Below are positions 41,200-51,325 of a DNA stretch of 64,000 bases, piece by piece (position 1 is the stretch's first letter; every line of letters starts with the position of its first letter). The DNA comes from Plotosus lineatus (taxonomy: Eukaryota; Chordata; Actinopteri; Siluriformes; Plotosidae): positions 1 to 64,000 of the forward strand of contig CM045729.1 in assembly GCA_024760905.1 (NCBI GenBank). Reading direction: 5' to 3'. The position numbers and the translations under genes were made by a program. The notes beneath the pieces were generated by a model, which was not told where the DNA came from, made no database searches, and saw nothing but the letters and a program-made list of their open reading frames with translations.

Positions 41200-43310
41200 T
41201 GCAGGCCAAGATGACCCTATGTGCTCCGAGCAGTTTCGTACCAGATATATGTAAATCCTGATTGTGTTTAATCCTCTGGTTTAATTTGATATGTGGCATA
41301 GTGTGTGTTGTCATAATTGACTAAATTGTTGTTTTTTCCTTTTTTTTATTGTAACTAGTCTTTAGGACCTGTATCAGGAAGGACGTGGAGTACAAGTCCT
41401 CCTTTTGTAGGCAGATGCTGCCAAACTGAATTAATTGTGATTTTAATGAATCTCCCTTGTTTGGGATGCAAATTGTATTTTTTGTGTAATAATTGGTGAT
41501 TGTTCTTCATTGAAATAAACTTTTGTGACAGACGTATTGGTTATTCTTGAATTTAAGGCCGTTAAAAGTTGTCGTTTCTAAACACGGCCTATTTATCAAA
41601 TTTGCGCCTTTTGGACCTACTCATTTAAAATTTTGTTGTTTTGTTTACAATTCACAAATAGGGACCAATCTATTTTTCTTCAGGATCCCATATGTTTGGT
41701 TGACCTAAAGCCTGTGTTGGGTGTTCCCGGAGTCATCCTCGTGTTATTGGTTGTCACGGGGTGTTCTAGAGGGGCTGAACATGCAGGGGAGAGTGTCATT
41801 TTTTTTCCCTTTCTGTGTTCATTATTGGAACTTATGGAGGAGTGTTTAGGCTCTTTCTGCTCAGTTATTTCCCTCGAGGCGTCTGTTCGGGGAGGGGCAT
41901 ATACTGACACCGTATGGATGATTTTCCTAGGAGTTTTGCTCAGTCCTTATGTTTTCTCCACATTTATTGGTATTTTTCTGTGCAATATCGGTTTGGGTGG
42001 ATACCTCGGAGCTTCCAAATATTTGTTTATGCCTATCTGTGGAGTGCCCCGAACCCTGGGGGGATTGTCAGTCCCTGTGTGTCTACATGGATTTGTGTGT
42101 CTTCTTCCATACAGACACAGGGGATGTTGCTCTTGGATTGTCTAAGAACCCGCTGGGAGTTGGCCGGGGCAAAGGGGCATGTTTTTCCGTAAGGGCAGCT
42201 TTCAGAGGAGGAAAATCCTCTTGGGCGGCGCTGCTCTATCTGTGTTGTGCATGTTCGGGTTGTATGAATCTTGTGCCAGAGATGTTAGTGTTGCTCTGGT
42301 CATGTCCAGGGTGTCCTGTTTAAGCCTTTTCCCCAGGGCTCTCCTAGCCCACCTACTGGCCGTGTCAAAGAAAATACCCCATTCTTTTGGAATCTCGGAC
42401 CTAATATTCTCAGAGAGGTCCTGAATTACACTCTCGTAATGATCCCTAAGTATGAGGTGTGTGGTATATGCCCATTGAGTGGCATTGCCTTCAATTAGAA
42501 TAATTGTCCACGGGGTACAAAGGGCTGGATTAATTGCAGTAGCAAGTAAATCTTGAATTTTATTAATGGTTGATAGGATTTTATTGGAGTCCGATACATT
42601 GTGGATATGATGGACTGTTCTAATTAAATTTTATATTTTTAACTAGTGGTTTAAATTTGGGATCCAGGTTTTGTGTATTTTGATTTTTCAGATTGTTTTT
42701 ATTTAGTTGTCCTTTCTGTTGTTTCAGGTGAGTGACAGGTAAGTTCCATCTGTCACTCTGAAAATGGGTGGGAGTGGGAATCTCCCTCAGTGCATTTCCA
42801 CGTTGTGCCGGATTGTGTGATCCTCCGGTGTTAAAACTGCGCTGACGATCACATGCACGTTTTTCTGCATTATACAGAACCCCAGGTTCTGTGTTTCCAA
42901 AAGTTCACTTCCCCATCCCCGATTTTGGTAGTGGGGATAGAATTTAGAACGTACATAGTCTCATTCCATACAAGTATTCTTCCGCACGCCTCGGTTGAAC
43001 TGCAAGGTGAAGCGGCGAGGCGGAGGAGAATAGGTCCTTCTGCCTCTGAAATAGTTCCTCTGGGATATTACTATGCTTTATATATATTATGAAGATAATA
43101 AATAAATATTGTGCACAAAATAAGGCAAGCCTTTCGTGTGACGTTTTGATGTACTAAGCACCTTCTTCAGGCGGAGGGCTTGCACTAAGAAAAGAAAAAA
43201 AAAAATAATCGTGAGAAACCTTTTTTGGCAATCTGTCGAATAAATCTGTGGTACAAAATGGACATGTTAATAAATTTGGTAATAATAAAGATGAATCTGC
43301 TGTGGAGATT
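41200..43310 (-). mobile_element. PLE-6: internally deleted PLE, minus strand
   Basis: On the minus strand: hammerhead remnant (43125-43183), Arg-rich segment (42850-43050), LLIEGNAT domain region (about 42300-42620), linker (41680-42290), the same RT-start-to-thumb join (about 41500-41640) and an A-rich 3' end at about 41200. Structure and breakpoints match PLE-4. Confidence 0.72.
43125..43183 (-). ncRNA. Hammerhead remnant of PLE-6
   Basis: The minus strand keeps GCAAGCC/GGCTTGC and CTGAAGA, but GAAAC reads CAAAAC and stem II is partly mispaired. Probably inactive. Confidence 0.65.
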
Positions 43311-43349
43311 ATTATACTAGTATGTGTATATTAAGTTAGTATTCTAGAG

Positions 43350-44966
43350 GATGTTCTCTTCAGGGGGTCACCACAGCAAATCATCTGCCTCCATCTCACC
43401 GTATCCTCTGCACCTTCTTCTCTTACACCAACTACTTTCATGTACTCCTTCACCACATCCATGAATCTTCTCTTTGGTCTCCCTCGAGGCCTTCTGTCTG
43501 GTAGTTCCAACCTCAGCATCCTACTACCAATATATTCACTATCCCTCCTCTGTAAATGTAGAAACCCTCTCAATCTAGCCTCTCTGGCTTTGTCTCCAAA
43601 ACCTCTTACATGTTCTGTCCCTATGATGTACTCATTCCTAATCTTATCCATCTGTGTTACTCCCAAAGAGAATCTCAACATTTTCATCTCTGCTACCTCC
43701 AGCTCTGCCTTCTGTATTTTCCTCAGTGCCACTGTTTCTAAATCATACAACATTGCTGGCATCAACACCGTCTTGTACACTTTTCCTTTCATTCTTGCCG
43801 ATACCTTCTTATCACACAGCACACTGGACACTTTTCTCCAACCATTCCAACCTGCCTGCACACGCTTCTTCACCTCTTTACCACACTCTCCATTGCTCTG
43901 GATTGTTGTGCCTAAGTACTTGAAATCCTCCACCTTCTTTATCTCTGCCCCCTGTAACCTCACCGTTCCTCTTGGGTCCTTGTCATTCACACACATGTGT
44001 TCTGTCTTACTGAGGCTAACCTTAGTTTCTCTCCTCTCCAGAGCATACTTCAATCTCTCTAGATTTTCCTGCACTTGTTCTCTGCTCTCACTACAGATCA
44101 CAATGTCATCTGCAAACATCATAGTGCATGGGGATTCTTGTCTAACCTTGTCTGTCAGCCTGTCCTGCACCACTCTAACATAATTCTCTGCCACTCCAGA
44201 CTTCCTCATGCAATACCACAGTTCCTCTCTTGGCACCCGGTCATATGCTTTCTCCATGGGGCACAATGCAGGTCCCTCTGTACTCTCTACTTCTCGATTA
44301 ACAACCTCAAAGCAAACACTGCATCTGTGGTGCCAAGCAAGAGCTGACCTCTGCCTTTAATCTCGCTTCCACTGTTCTTTCTCATAACTTCATCATATGG
44401 CTCTTCAACTTTATCCCTCTGTAGTTACCACAACTCTGCATGTCGCCCTTGTTTTTAAAAATGGGCACCAGCACATGTCACCTCCATTTCTCCAGCATCC
44501 TCTCACTGTAAGACCTTGTTGAATGTTCTTGTCAGAAAGGCTATGGCTACCTCTCCTAGACACTTCCATACCTCCACAGGTATGTCATCAGGACCAACTG
44601 CGTTTCCACTCTTCATCCTCTTCAATGCCCTCCTCACCTCACCCTTACTAATTTTTGCTTATTCCTGGTCCTCAACAGTCACCTTTTCTAATCTTTGTTC
44701 TCTCTCATTTTCCTCATTCATCAGCTCTTTTCAAAGTATTCTTTCCATCTTCCCAGTACACTTCTGTCATCAGTCAATACATTTCCCTCTCTGTCCTTTA
44801 TCACTCTAACTTGCTGCAGGACCTTCCCCTCTCTGTTTCTCTGATGTGCCAACCTATATAAATCATTTTCTCTCTCCTGACCGTACAAGTCATACAAGTC
44901 ATCATATACCCTCTGTTTGGCTTTTGACACTGCTACCATCACTAAAAGCTGCATCTCCCTCAAGGA
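43350..44966 (-). mobile_element. RTE-clade LINE, 5' truncated (copy RTE-C)
   Basis: Minus strand. The 3' end carries the GGGGTCACCACAGCAAATCA block; the 5' end stops near the linker between endonuclease and RT. The main frame 43331-44266 runs from [13 protein letters not shown] (RT motif A) through [10 protein letters not shown] (motif C) to the C-terminal WFGHVQRRD-type region, read here as FLHLQRRD. An in-frame deletion removes the stretch with motif B: VRVVQD is joined to RLTDK. The upstream part (44270-44966) is frameshifted. Confidence 0.85.
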
Positions 44967-44969
44967 AGA

Positions 44970-45510
44970 AAAAAAATACCCCCCCCCCCCAGCACCTCAC
45001 GTGCAACTATAAATAATGTTTACAGCACTTCATATCATTTGCTCAGTGCTTTTTCCCTACACCACAGCTCAACAACGAGTGCACCCCTTCCAACTACTGT
45101 AGTGGCTGCACAATTAGGTTTAATTCCAGTACAGTATGACAAAATAGCATCTTCCCTATGGTCATACACACCCCCTGGCATCACACCACTATTTGATAAG
45201 AACTGGCCTTGTGGGAGCTCACCACGAGCCTTTCCTTGATTGCATTCGTAGCATGTGTACACACAAAATTCTCCTCCTCCTCCTCCTCCTCTTCTGTTAC
45301 TCACTACCTCCTGCCTGCCCACATCTTCCTCACAGTCGACGATCTGAAGGGTTAGTTGACTTATTGTTTACTCTAGTTTTATTATTATTTATTATTATGA
45401 ATTATTATTAATGTTCATGTTTATTATTATGAAGTATTTATTGTTTTTTACATTTTTAATATATTAGATCAAATATGCATATTTGTGACAGGTTATATGA
45501 GTTCGGGAGG
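44970..45510. other. Unassigned repeat-like sequence
   Basis: A C run (44980-44993), a (CTC)n stretch near 45272-45290 and an AT-rich segment of ATTATT units (45370-45430). The minus-strand frame 45035-45322 has no recognisable domain; its Gly run comes from the (CTC)n. Possibly the inside of the transposon whose end lies at 45511-45637. Confidence 0.35.
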
Positions 45511-45637
45511 GGGGTTGGAACGGATTAATTGATTTTCTGTTATTTCTTATGGGAATAATTGTTTCATCTCACAAACTTTTCAGCTTACGAGCTTGCCTTC
45601 AGAACGAATTAAATTCATTAACTGAGGTATTACTGTA
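45511..45637. mobile_element. Tigger/pogo-like transposon end
   Basis: GGAACGGATTAATTGATTTT, TTCTTATGGGAATAATTG and a terminal stretch ending CTGAGGTATTACTGTA resemble the ends of Tigger-type elements (TACAGTGGTACCTCGG in sense). No transposase in the adjoining sequence. Confidence 0.5.
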
Positions 45638-45957
45638 TTTCTGCAAAACCACACAAGAGACATTAACTTAATAAAGTTGAGAAATGTATAAAGGACATCA
45701 GATACTGGAATACTTACTAAGTTCATCTTTTTAAACACTGATAAGACAGAAGTACTTGCACTCGGATCACAGGCAGCTAGAAATAAGGTTTCTGATGATG
45801 TAGTAAGTTTGGATGGTGTTTCAGTCTCATTATGTTTAGCATCTTGGAGTAATTATTGATGCTAGTCTTTCATTTGAAGCTCATGTAGATAATATTACTC
45901 GGGTGGCATTTGTTTCCTCTCAGGAATATCGATAAAATAAAAAATATGATGTCACTG

Positions 45958-46292
45958 TGGGCAGCAGTGGCCTGGTGGTAAGGTGCTGGTTCACTCATCC
46001 CACGGTTGGTTCAAGCCACACTCTCAATGGGTTGTCATGCCCCCCCGTGCAGCTAACGGGGTTATCAAAGGTTGGCCTTGTCTCGCTCTGTGTATGGTGT
46101 GCGGAATGTTAAGAACCATTGCTGACTTTCGTCACGAGTAAGCTACAATAGCTACCAGAGTGTTTCTGCCCTGAGATGGCTGGCAAGCTGTCTAGGGTGT
46201 ACTCTCTGGCCTCGCCAAGAGTCATCTGAGATGGCTGCCCGACTCCTTGTGATCCTAATTAGGATTAAGCGGTTGAGAAAATGAATAGATGA
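45958..46292 (+). mobile_element. tRNA-derived SINE in the L2 element
   Basis: Starts GCAGCAGTGGCCTGGTGG (A-box-like), with GGTTGGTTCAAGCC as a B-box-like sequence. Ends TAATTAGGATTAAGCGGT plus an A/GATGAAT-rich tail, a 3' end shared with fish RTE-type LINEs. Flanked by the 12-bp duplication ATGATGTCACTG (45946-45957 and 46293-46304). Confidence 0.85.
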
Positions 46293-46354
46293 ATGATGTC
46301 ACTGCATGATGTGGAAAAATTAGATGCTTTTGTTACCTCGAGATTAGATTATTG

Positions 46355-47235
46355 CAGGGGTCGGGAACCTTTTTGACTAAGAGAGCCAAATAAAAAAATA
46401 CATTTAAAATCTAATCCTCTAAGAGCCAAATATATTTTTTTAATACTGAGACCAACAATTTGAGTATAATAAGACTTTTAATTTATTTTAAACAACCTTG
46501 TTGCAACAAAGTTATTTATTCATAAGAAAAGTACTTCTTACTGTTAATGTGACTTCTGGTGCTGCATGGTGATGCTGATGGCTTTGTAGTCTGGTTGATC
46601 CATGCTGAGTTTTAGCTTCATGCAGGCGTTTACACTTCCATCTATTACACATGATCGCAGGTTGGTCTTGATGCTTTTCAGGTGTGAGAATGACTGCTCA
46701 CGTGCGCATGTGGAGCTAAACATAATCAATACAACAGGACTCACACACTGCAGTGTTTATGTGACAGGAAGCGCGTCACAAGTTTGGGCACTCAGATGGT
46801 CTATAGGTTGAAGTTTTTTCATGTCTGTCTATTTGTGTTTTGCTTGCCAGTTCTGCTTGTCTTCTTGCACATGAGCTGATCAAAATGAGGGAAATTAACT
46901 CTGTCCCCAAAAAACAACTCACGCAGGCTGTTGTATATAAGCCAATAAAATTAGAGTTTAAAGGTATCGGCCCTGCTCAGACACTGGCGTACAAAAATGA
47001 TTGGCTCTCCGCTGCATGCCACAGCAACAAGTGGCATTGTAAATAGATTGAAATGTGTGAGATTTTATTTGTTTTTGTTTTATTTGATGGCTTTTTTCTG
47101 TATTTTTATTTAAAGGACAGCAAAATTGTGTATTAGTTATTCTGTTAAGGAAAGGCCACCTGATTTATCTGAGAGCCAGATGCAGTCATCAAAAAAGCCA
47201 CATCTGGCTCGCGAGCCATAGGTTCCCGACCCCTG
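46355..47235 (-). mobile_element. hAT DNA transposon, deletion derivative
   Basis: 881 bp with terminal inverted repeats CAGGGGTCGGGAACC and GGTTCCCGACCCCTG. It has the 8-bp target duplication GATTATTG (46347-46354 and 47236-47243), the hAT hallmark. The insertion splits the L2 codons for LDYC. The minus-strand frame 46544-46744 encodes the C-terminal dimerisation region of hAT transposases (EQSFSHLKSIK, RSCVIDGS, PDYKAI). The catalytic part is deleted. Confidence 0.93.
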
Positions 47236-47935
47236 GATTATTGTATGTGGTACTGTCTGTATGTTCTAATAGGAACATAAACAAGCTCCAGTTAGTGCAG
47301 AATGCAGCAGTGAGAGTCGTTACTAGAACCACAAGACACAAGCATATCACCCCAACCTTATTTACACTGCACTGGTTCTCAGTTCAATTTCACATCAAAT
47401 ATAAAATACTACTTTTAACCTATAAAGCACTGAATGGTCTCGTGCCACATTATCTGAGTGAACTTCTTGTCCTTTATAATCTGGCACGTCCCCTTTGATC
47501 AAAAGGTGCAGGATGCTTAGTGATATCTCCAATATTGAAGACGACTGCAAGAGTGGAGCTTCCCTTACCCACAGTTATTAGATAACCTTATAGTTAATGT
47601 TCGGGACTCCGACACAGTCCCTGTTTTATCATGAGGCTGAAATCTTACTTGTTTAGTGGAGCATTTTGTTAAAAGGCTTTATTAGTTAAAGGAGCAAATC
47701 TGGGGGTCTCAGGCATAGAAAGTTCTGGCAAACTGTAATACTGGGATGCTGTTGCTCAACCTCTTTACATTCACATCCAGGTCTGTTTGGCAGTGGGGTG
47801 GCTGATTGCCCCAATGCCACAGGGTCCCTCATGTCTCTCTCTTACTATATCACCCTGCACAAAGTCCTTATATCCTCAATGAAATTAAATGAATTAGCAG
47901 TAAACATATATGTTTTGCTCTTATATTAATACTCT

Positions 47936-47940
<5 letters not shown>

Positions 47941-48000
<60 letters not shown>

Positions 48001-48030
48001 CTCTCACTCTCTTGCTTGCTCTCTCGCTCT
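47941..48030. repeat. (CT)n microsatellite
   Basis: An uninterrupted CT run to about 47997 followed by variant CTCTC/GCTCTC units. Confidence 0.95.
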
Positions 48031-48189
48031 CTGCTTTTGTTGAGTTACCCATGTGGAGTTCAGATGCAAATGCCTCTAAATGCCATCTCAATTAAATTTT
48101 ACTTATCAACAGTTTATAACAGCTTTCTATAACAAGTTTCCATATATCACATTAATTTCTTTCAAACCTCATTAAGTCCTATAAAATAA

Positions 48190-48420
48190 GCATCACCTCT
48201 TACAGCGCAAAACCTGTTATCTCCAATTGATCAATCAGGGCATCCCATTCTAGATCAGCGCAAAAAGAAGACAATATTGCTGACGTCAGAATATGTAGAT
48301 ATTCTTCAAAAACACGGAAAAGTGCATGGTTATGGTAAATACTGGAAGTGTTATGACTACAAGAAAGAGGCTGGTCAGTTCACTATGACCAAATGTTCAT
48401 TCAAAACAAGTGATAAGTAA
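48190..48420 (+). other. Exon-like open frame of 76 codons, unassigned
   Basis: The frame is open from after TAA at 48187 to TAA at 48418, without an ATG before residue 69. It is preceded by CACCTCTTACAG, a plausible splice acceptor (AG at about 48204-48205). The peptide contains LTSEYVDILQKHGKVHGYGKY and a Cys/Lys-rich end. I recognise no family. It could be a captured or degenerate exon, or chance. Confidence 0.25.
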
Positions 48421-48770
48421 AATTTTAAAAGAATATGATACTAATGTGATTTTCTGAGTTGATGGCCCGTACCAATTTTGATGTTGATGTATTTTTTTCT
48501 TTACTTACAAAAATTGGGACTTCTCGGATTTTGCAAAAAATCCGGACTTAGAGGTTTTTGCTGAAAAACAAATTTTGAAAAAAAATTCAAAAGTAACCTT
48601 TGAAAAGTGTTTTTAAAAGGATATGGTAGAATATTTGTTTTTAAGTCTTCTTTTCATAAATAACAAACGATTGTTACATAATTAAACCAAAACATCTAAA
48701 CAAATAAAAGTTAATTTAAAACAAAAGTGTTTTTTTGGTCTTGGAGGTTTTTGCATCTGAACTCTTCACA
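48421..48770. other. AT-rich sequence without recognisable features
   Basis: A- and T-rich, no frame or repeat family recognised. Confidence 0.4.
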
Positions 48771-48879
48771 TTCTCCTTCTGGGTCACCAGTGATCCAGAT
48801 CCTTCTGCTTCCTGAGTCCTGTTATCTGTCCTGGTGTGCTAATGCTGGCTGGAATTATGATTGAGAAAGCACCTGCTTC

Positions 48880-49222
48880 CTGCTGAATGAAGATCTACAT
48901 GGACCCAGCTATGCACTAAAAGACTGTGAACATGACTTTTTACTGCTGGTGATATTAAGTCTCTTACCCACAATTATTTAGGCCTCACAGTTGTGCAACC
49001 AACCAAACTACATTTAGGACTGTAATGAATTTCTCATATATGGTTTGTATCTCTATGCTCATTAGGGCTGTGTAGTGGTTGTAGGAAATGTTGAAATTAT
49101 TTTATACTTTGTAAGCCTCTACATTTACTGTTTTACTGTGTAAAGCTAATTTGCGACAATGTCAATTGTAAAAAATGCTATACAAAAAAAAGAAAAAAAA
49201 AAAGAATTGAATTGAATTTAAT
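48880..49222 (+). mobile_element. L2 LINE 3' end
   Basis: The last 110 bp, with GTAAAGCTAATTTGCGACAA, TGTAAAAAATGCTATACAAA and the terminal TTGAATTGAATTT, are the typical 3' end of fish L2 elements. The start is uncertain; it may belong to the L2 copy upstream or be separate. Confidence 0.6.
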
Positions 49223-50470
49223 GATGACAGGAGCTATAGCTTTCTGATCATTTGCATGAGAATTTCGGCAGAAGTTTCACGCCAGATGCCCTTCCTGTTG
49301 CAAACAACCCCCCTTGATTGCAACTGTAGCTTTCTGAAACTTTGTTAAATTCCTGTCACTGTATTTTGGCTTTGGCTTTGGTGTTTGTGTATGTCACAAT
49401 AACAGACGTTTTATCACTTTTACTGGGGAAATAAAAGGGGTGCAGTGACACAGACAGCAGCTCAGTGTAGGGAGTACACAGAGTCACTCTGACTGCATAT
49501 CACTGCTGACTGATGTAGATGCAAGCCTTGAGATTTCCCTGTAATGGTGGAATCCTTGATCCTTACCAACAATGCAATATTGCACATAAAATAACCTAAC
49601 AAAACCACAGATCCAGGTCCGTGGTCAGGTCCTCGGGAATAAGTCTATGGTTCCAAGCTCATGATTGCACAGTTATTTGTAGTTAAAAGTAATAACACAT
49701 GACAAATCATACTTAAGTATAGTTTATACCATATTAAATTTTTGGTCATTTTGATCCCTGAAATCCAACAGATTGAATCATTGCCATCTCTCCTTGCATC
49801 ATGGATCTGTTACACATGACAAATTACACATTTTAAATCCAACTATTATTAAATCGACTGAACGAGTGATTACCTTACACATAGATGGTCTAAACTGCCA
49901 AGGGCGGAGGATAGCACATGGATGTCCTTGAGAGTGCGCACCATGCAATGACCTCTAATAATAATCCAGAGAATGTAATTCATGATTTCTTAAAAATAAT
50001 TTGACATCATGTCTCTCTGTGCCTTTTACACTTCTCACCTTGTACCATGTAGGCCCTCTTTTGCATCTTGGATCTAAGTGACCTAGGGTCAGCGCTGCAG
50101 GTGACCTGTCCTCTAAAGATGTTGACCGACTCCTATCATCTATTCACTGCTGCAGTGAGTGTGAGGGTTTTTTCTTTTGTATATGTAATTTTATTTTTGT
50201 GTAACTTTTATTTATATATGATGTAGTAGAAATATCTACAAAGACCTTGCATTCAGTCCATCAGCCTTTCTGAATCCCATTGTGCTTTGAATAAAAAAAG
50301 GGAAATGCACTTTTGTTATGAACTTCTGCACTTAGTTGTTTGCTGAATCTAAAGTAACGAATACCTGTGTAACCAAATGCAATAAACGTCTTATGGGTGT
50401 GGTATGTATACGATGTGTGTAAGATTTTTAAATATAATAAATATAATGCATGCCGTAAAATTGTGTAAAT
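49223..50470. other. Intergenic sequence, no gene seen
   Basis: Includes a short RTE 5' fragment on the minus strand (about 49270-49310, CGCCAGATGCCCTTCCTG) and AATAAA-type signals at 50290 and 50383 without an associated gene. The rest is unassigned. Confidence 0.4.
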
Positions 50471-50475
50471 GTTTC

Positions 50476-50479
<4 letters not shown>

Positions 50480-50528
<49 letters not shown>
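50480..50528. repeat. (TA)n microsatellite
   Basis: About 24 TA dinucleotides directly left of an inverted repeat. Confidence 0.95.
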
Positions 50529-50532
<4 letters not shown>

Positions 50533-50649
50533 AAAAATAAAAGGACAGGACAAAGACTTTCTATTGAAACTCCATTTATCACTCCATTGTGATAAATGGA
50601 GTTTCAGTAGAAAGTCTTTGTCCTGTCCTTTTATTTTTATTTTTATTGT
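50528..50649. repeat. Near-perfect hairpin (55-61-bp arms)
   Basis: Arm 50528-50582 and arm 50589-50649 are reverse complements except for one mismatch and a 6-base indel in the AT-rich base. The loop is TCCATT. No transposase or target duplication is apparent. It may be a fold-back MITE or a DNA palindrome formed at the neighbouring (TA)n. Confidence 0.85.
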
Positions 50650-51325
50650 TATTTGCTCTACCAAAAAGTATTGACCACTCTCCCACGGAAGGATCTACTC
50701 AGAAAATCCTATATATATATATTTTTAAAGTTTGAATTTACAAACAATTCTTTTTACTTTGGAAAGCAGGTTTATGACCGTGTCTACTATAAAAGGTGAC
50801 ATGCCAGTGAAGTTGAATTGAATTGAAATTGCAAACTTTTTTCACTCAGCTCGGTCACTGTGTCATTCCCTGTGACTTGATTAAATCAGAGTTAATGTAA
50901 AATAGGACAAAAGGGACAGAAGGGTTTGCATGATGAATTTGCCTGAAGGATGATACAAGCAGCTGCGTTCATCAATAAAAACCAAAAAGGCCTCTGAAGG
51001 TCACATAACAAAATAAAACACTTGAGCTGTTAGTGCTTACGTAGGAGAAATGTTTTTCTGTAAAATTTTACGATGGTACAGTATTTATTATTATAGTAGA
51101 GTAGATGATGTTCAATGTGAAATAGAAGGATTTAAACTAGTGGGCACACAAAACATTGGAAAGCATTTCTCTTCCTCTTCTATTAAATATGTTGTCTGTT
51201 TAATTCAGTGCCACTGTTCATTGTCTATTTTTCAACTTCTTCCTTGTAAAGGTTAAGATCTTAGAACTGAGTATGCTTCTGTTTCATTTACAGTAAATCA
51301 CTCCTGAAAAAGCCATATGCTAAAT
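50650..51325. other. Intergenic sequence, no gene seen
   Basis: AT-rich; short TA run near 50707-50722. The frame 51050-51256 has no recognisable domain and ordinary composition for the region. Confidence 0.4.

Larger units (their letters stand above)
45640..47900 (+). mobile_element. L2-type LINE, RT C-terminal part with two nested insertions
   Basis: Coding remnants in order: TDKTEVLALGS (about 45740), GVIIDASLSFEAHVDNIT (about 45855), KLDAFVTSRLDY (about 46320) and, after the hAT insertion, INKLQLVQNAAVRV and YKALNGLVPHYLSELL (47241-47498). These are hallmark C-terminal RT motifs of fish L2 LINEs. A SINE (45958-46292) and a hAT element (46355-47235) interrupt it. The frame has further shifts. 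Sequence from 47500 to 47900 is its 3' untranslated region. Confidence 0.85.

Noticed and set aside
43440..44183. Plus-strand Ser/Leu/Pro-rich frames over the RTE copies (also 59463-60229 and 60609-61376)
   Set aside because: They are the reverse strand of the RTE coding region; the minus-strand frames carry clear RT motifs.
46840..47046. Plus-strand frame inside the hAT element as a gene
   Set aside because: It is opposite in direction to the transposase remnant and lies in the internal part of a deletion derivative, without similarity to any known domain.
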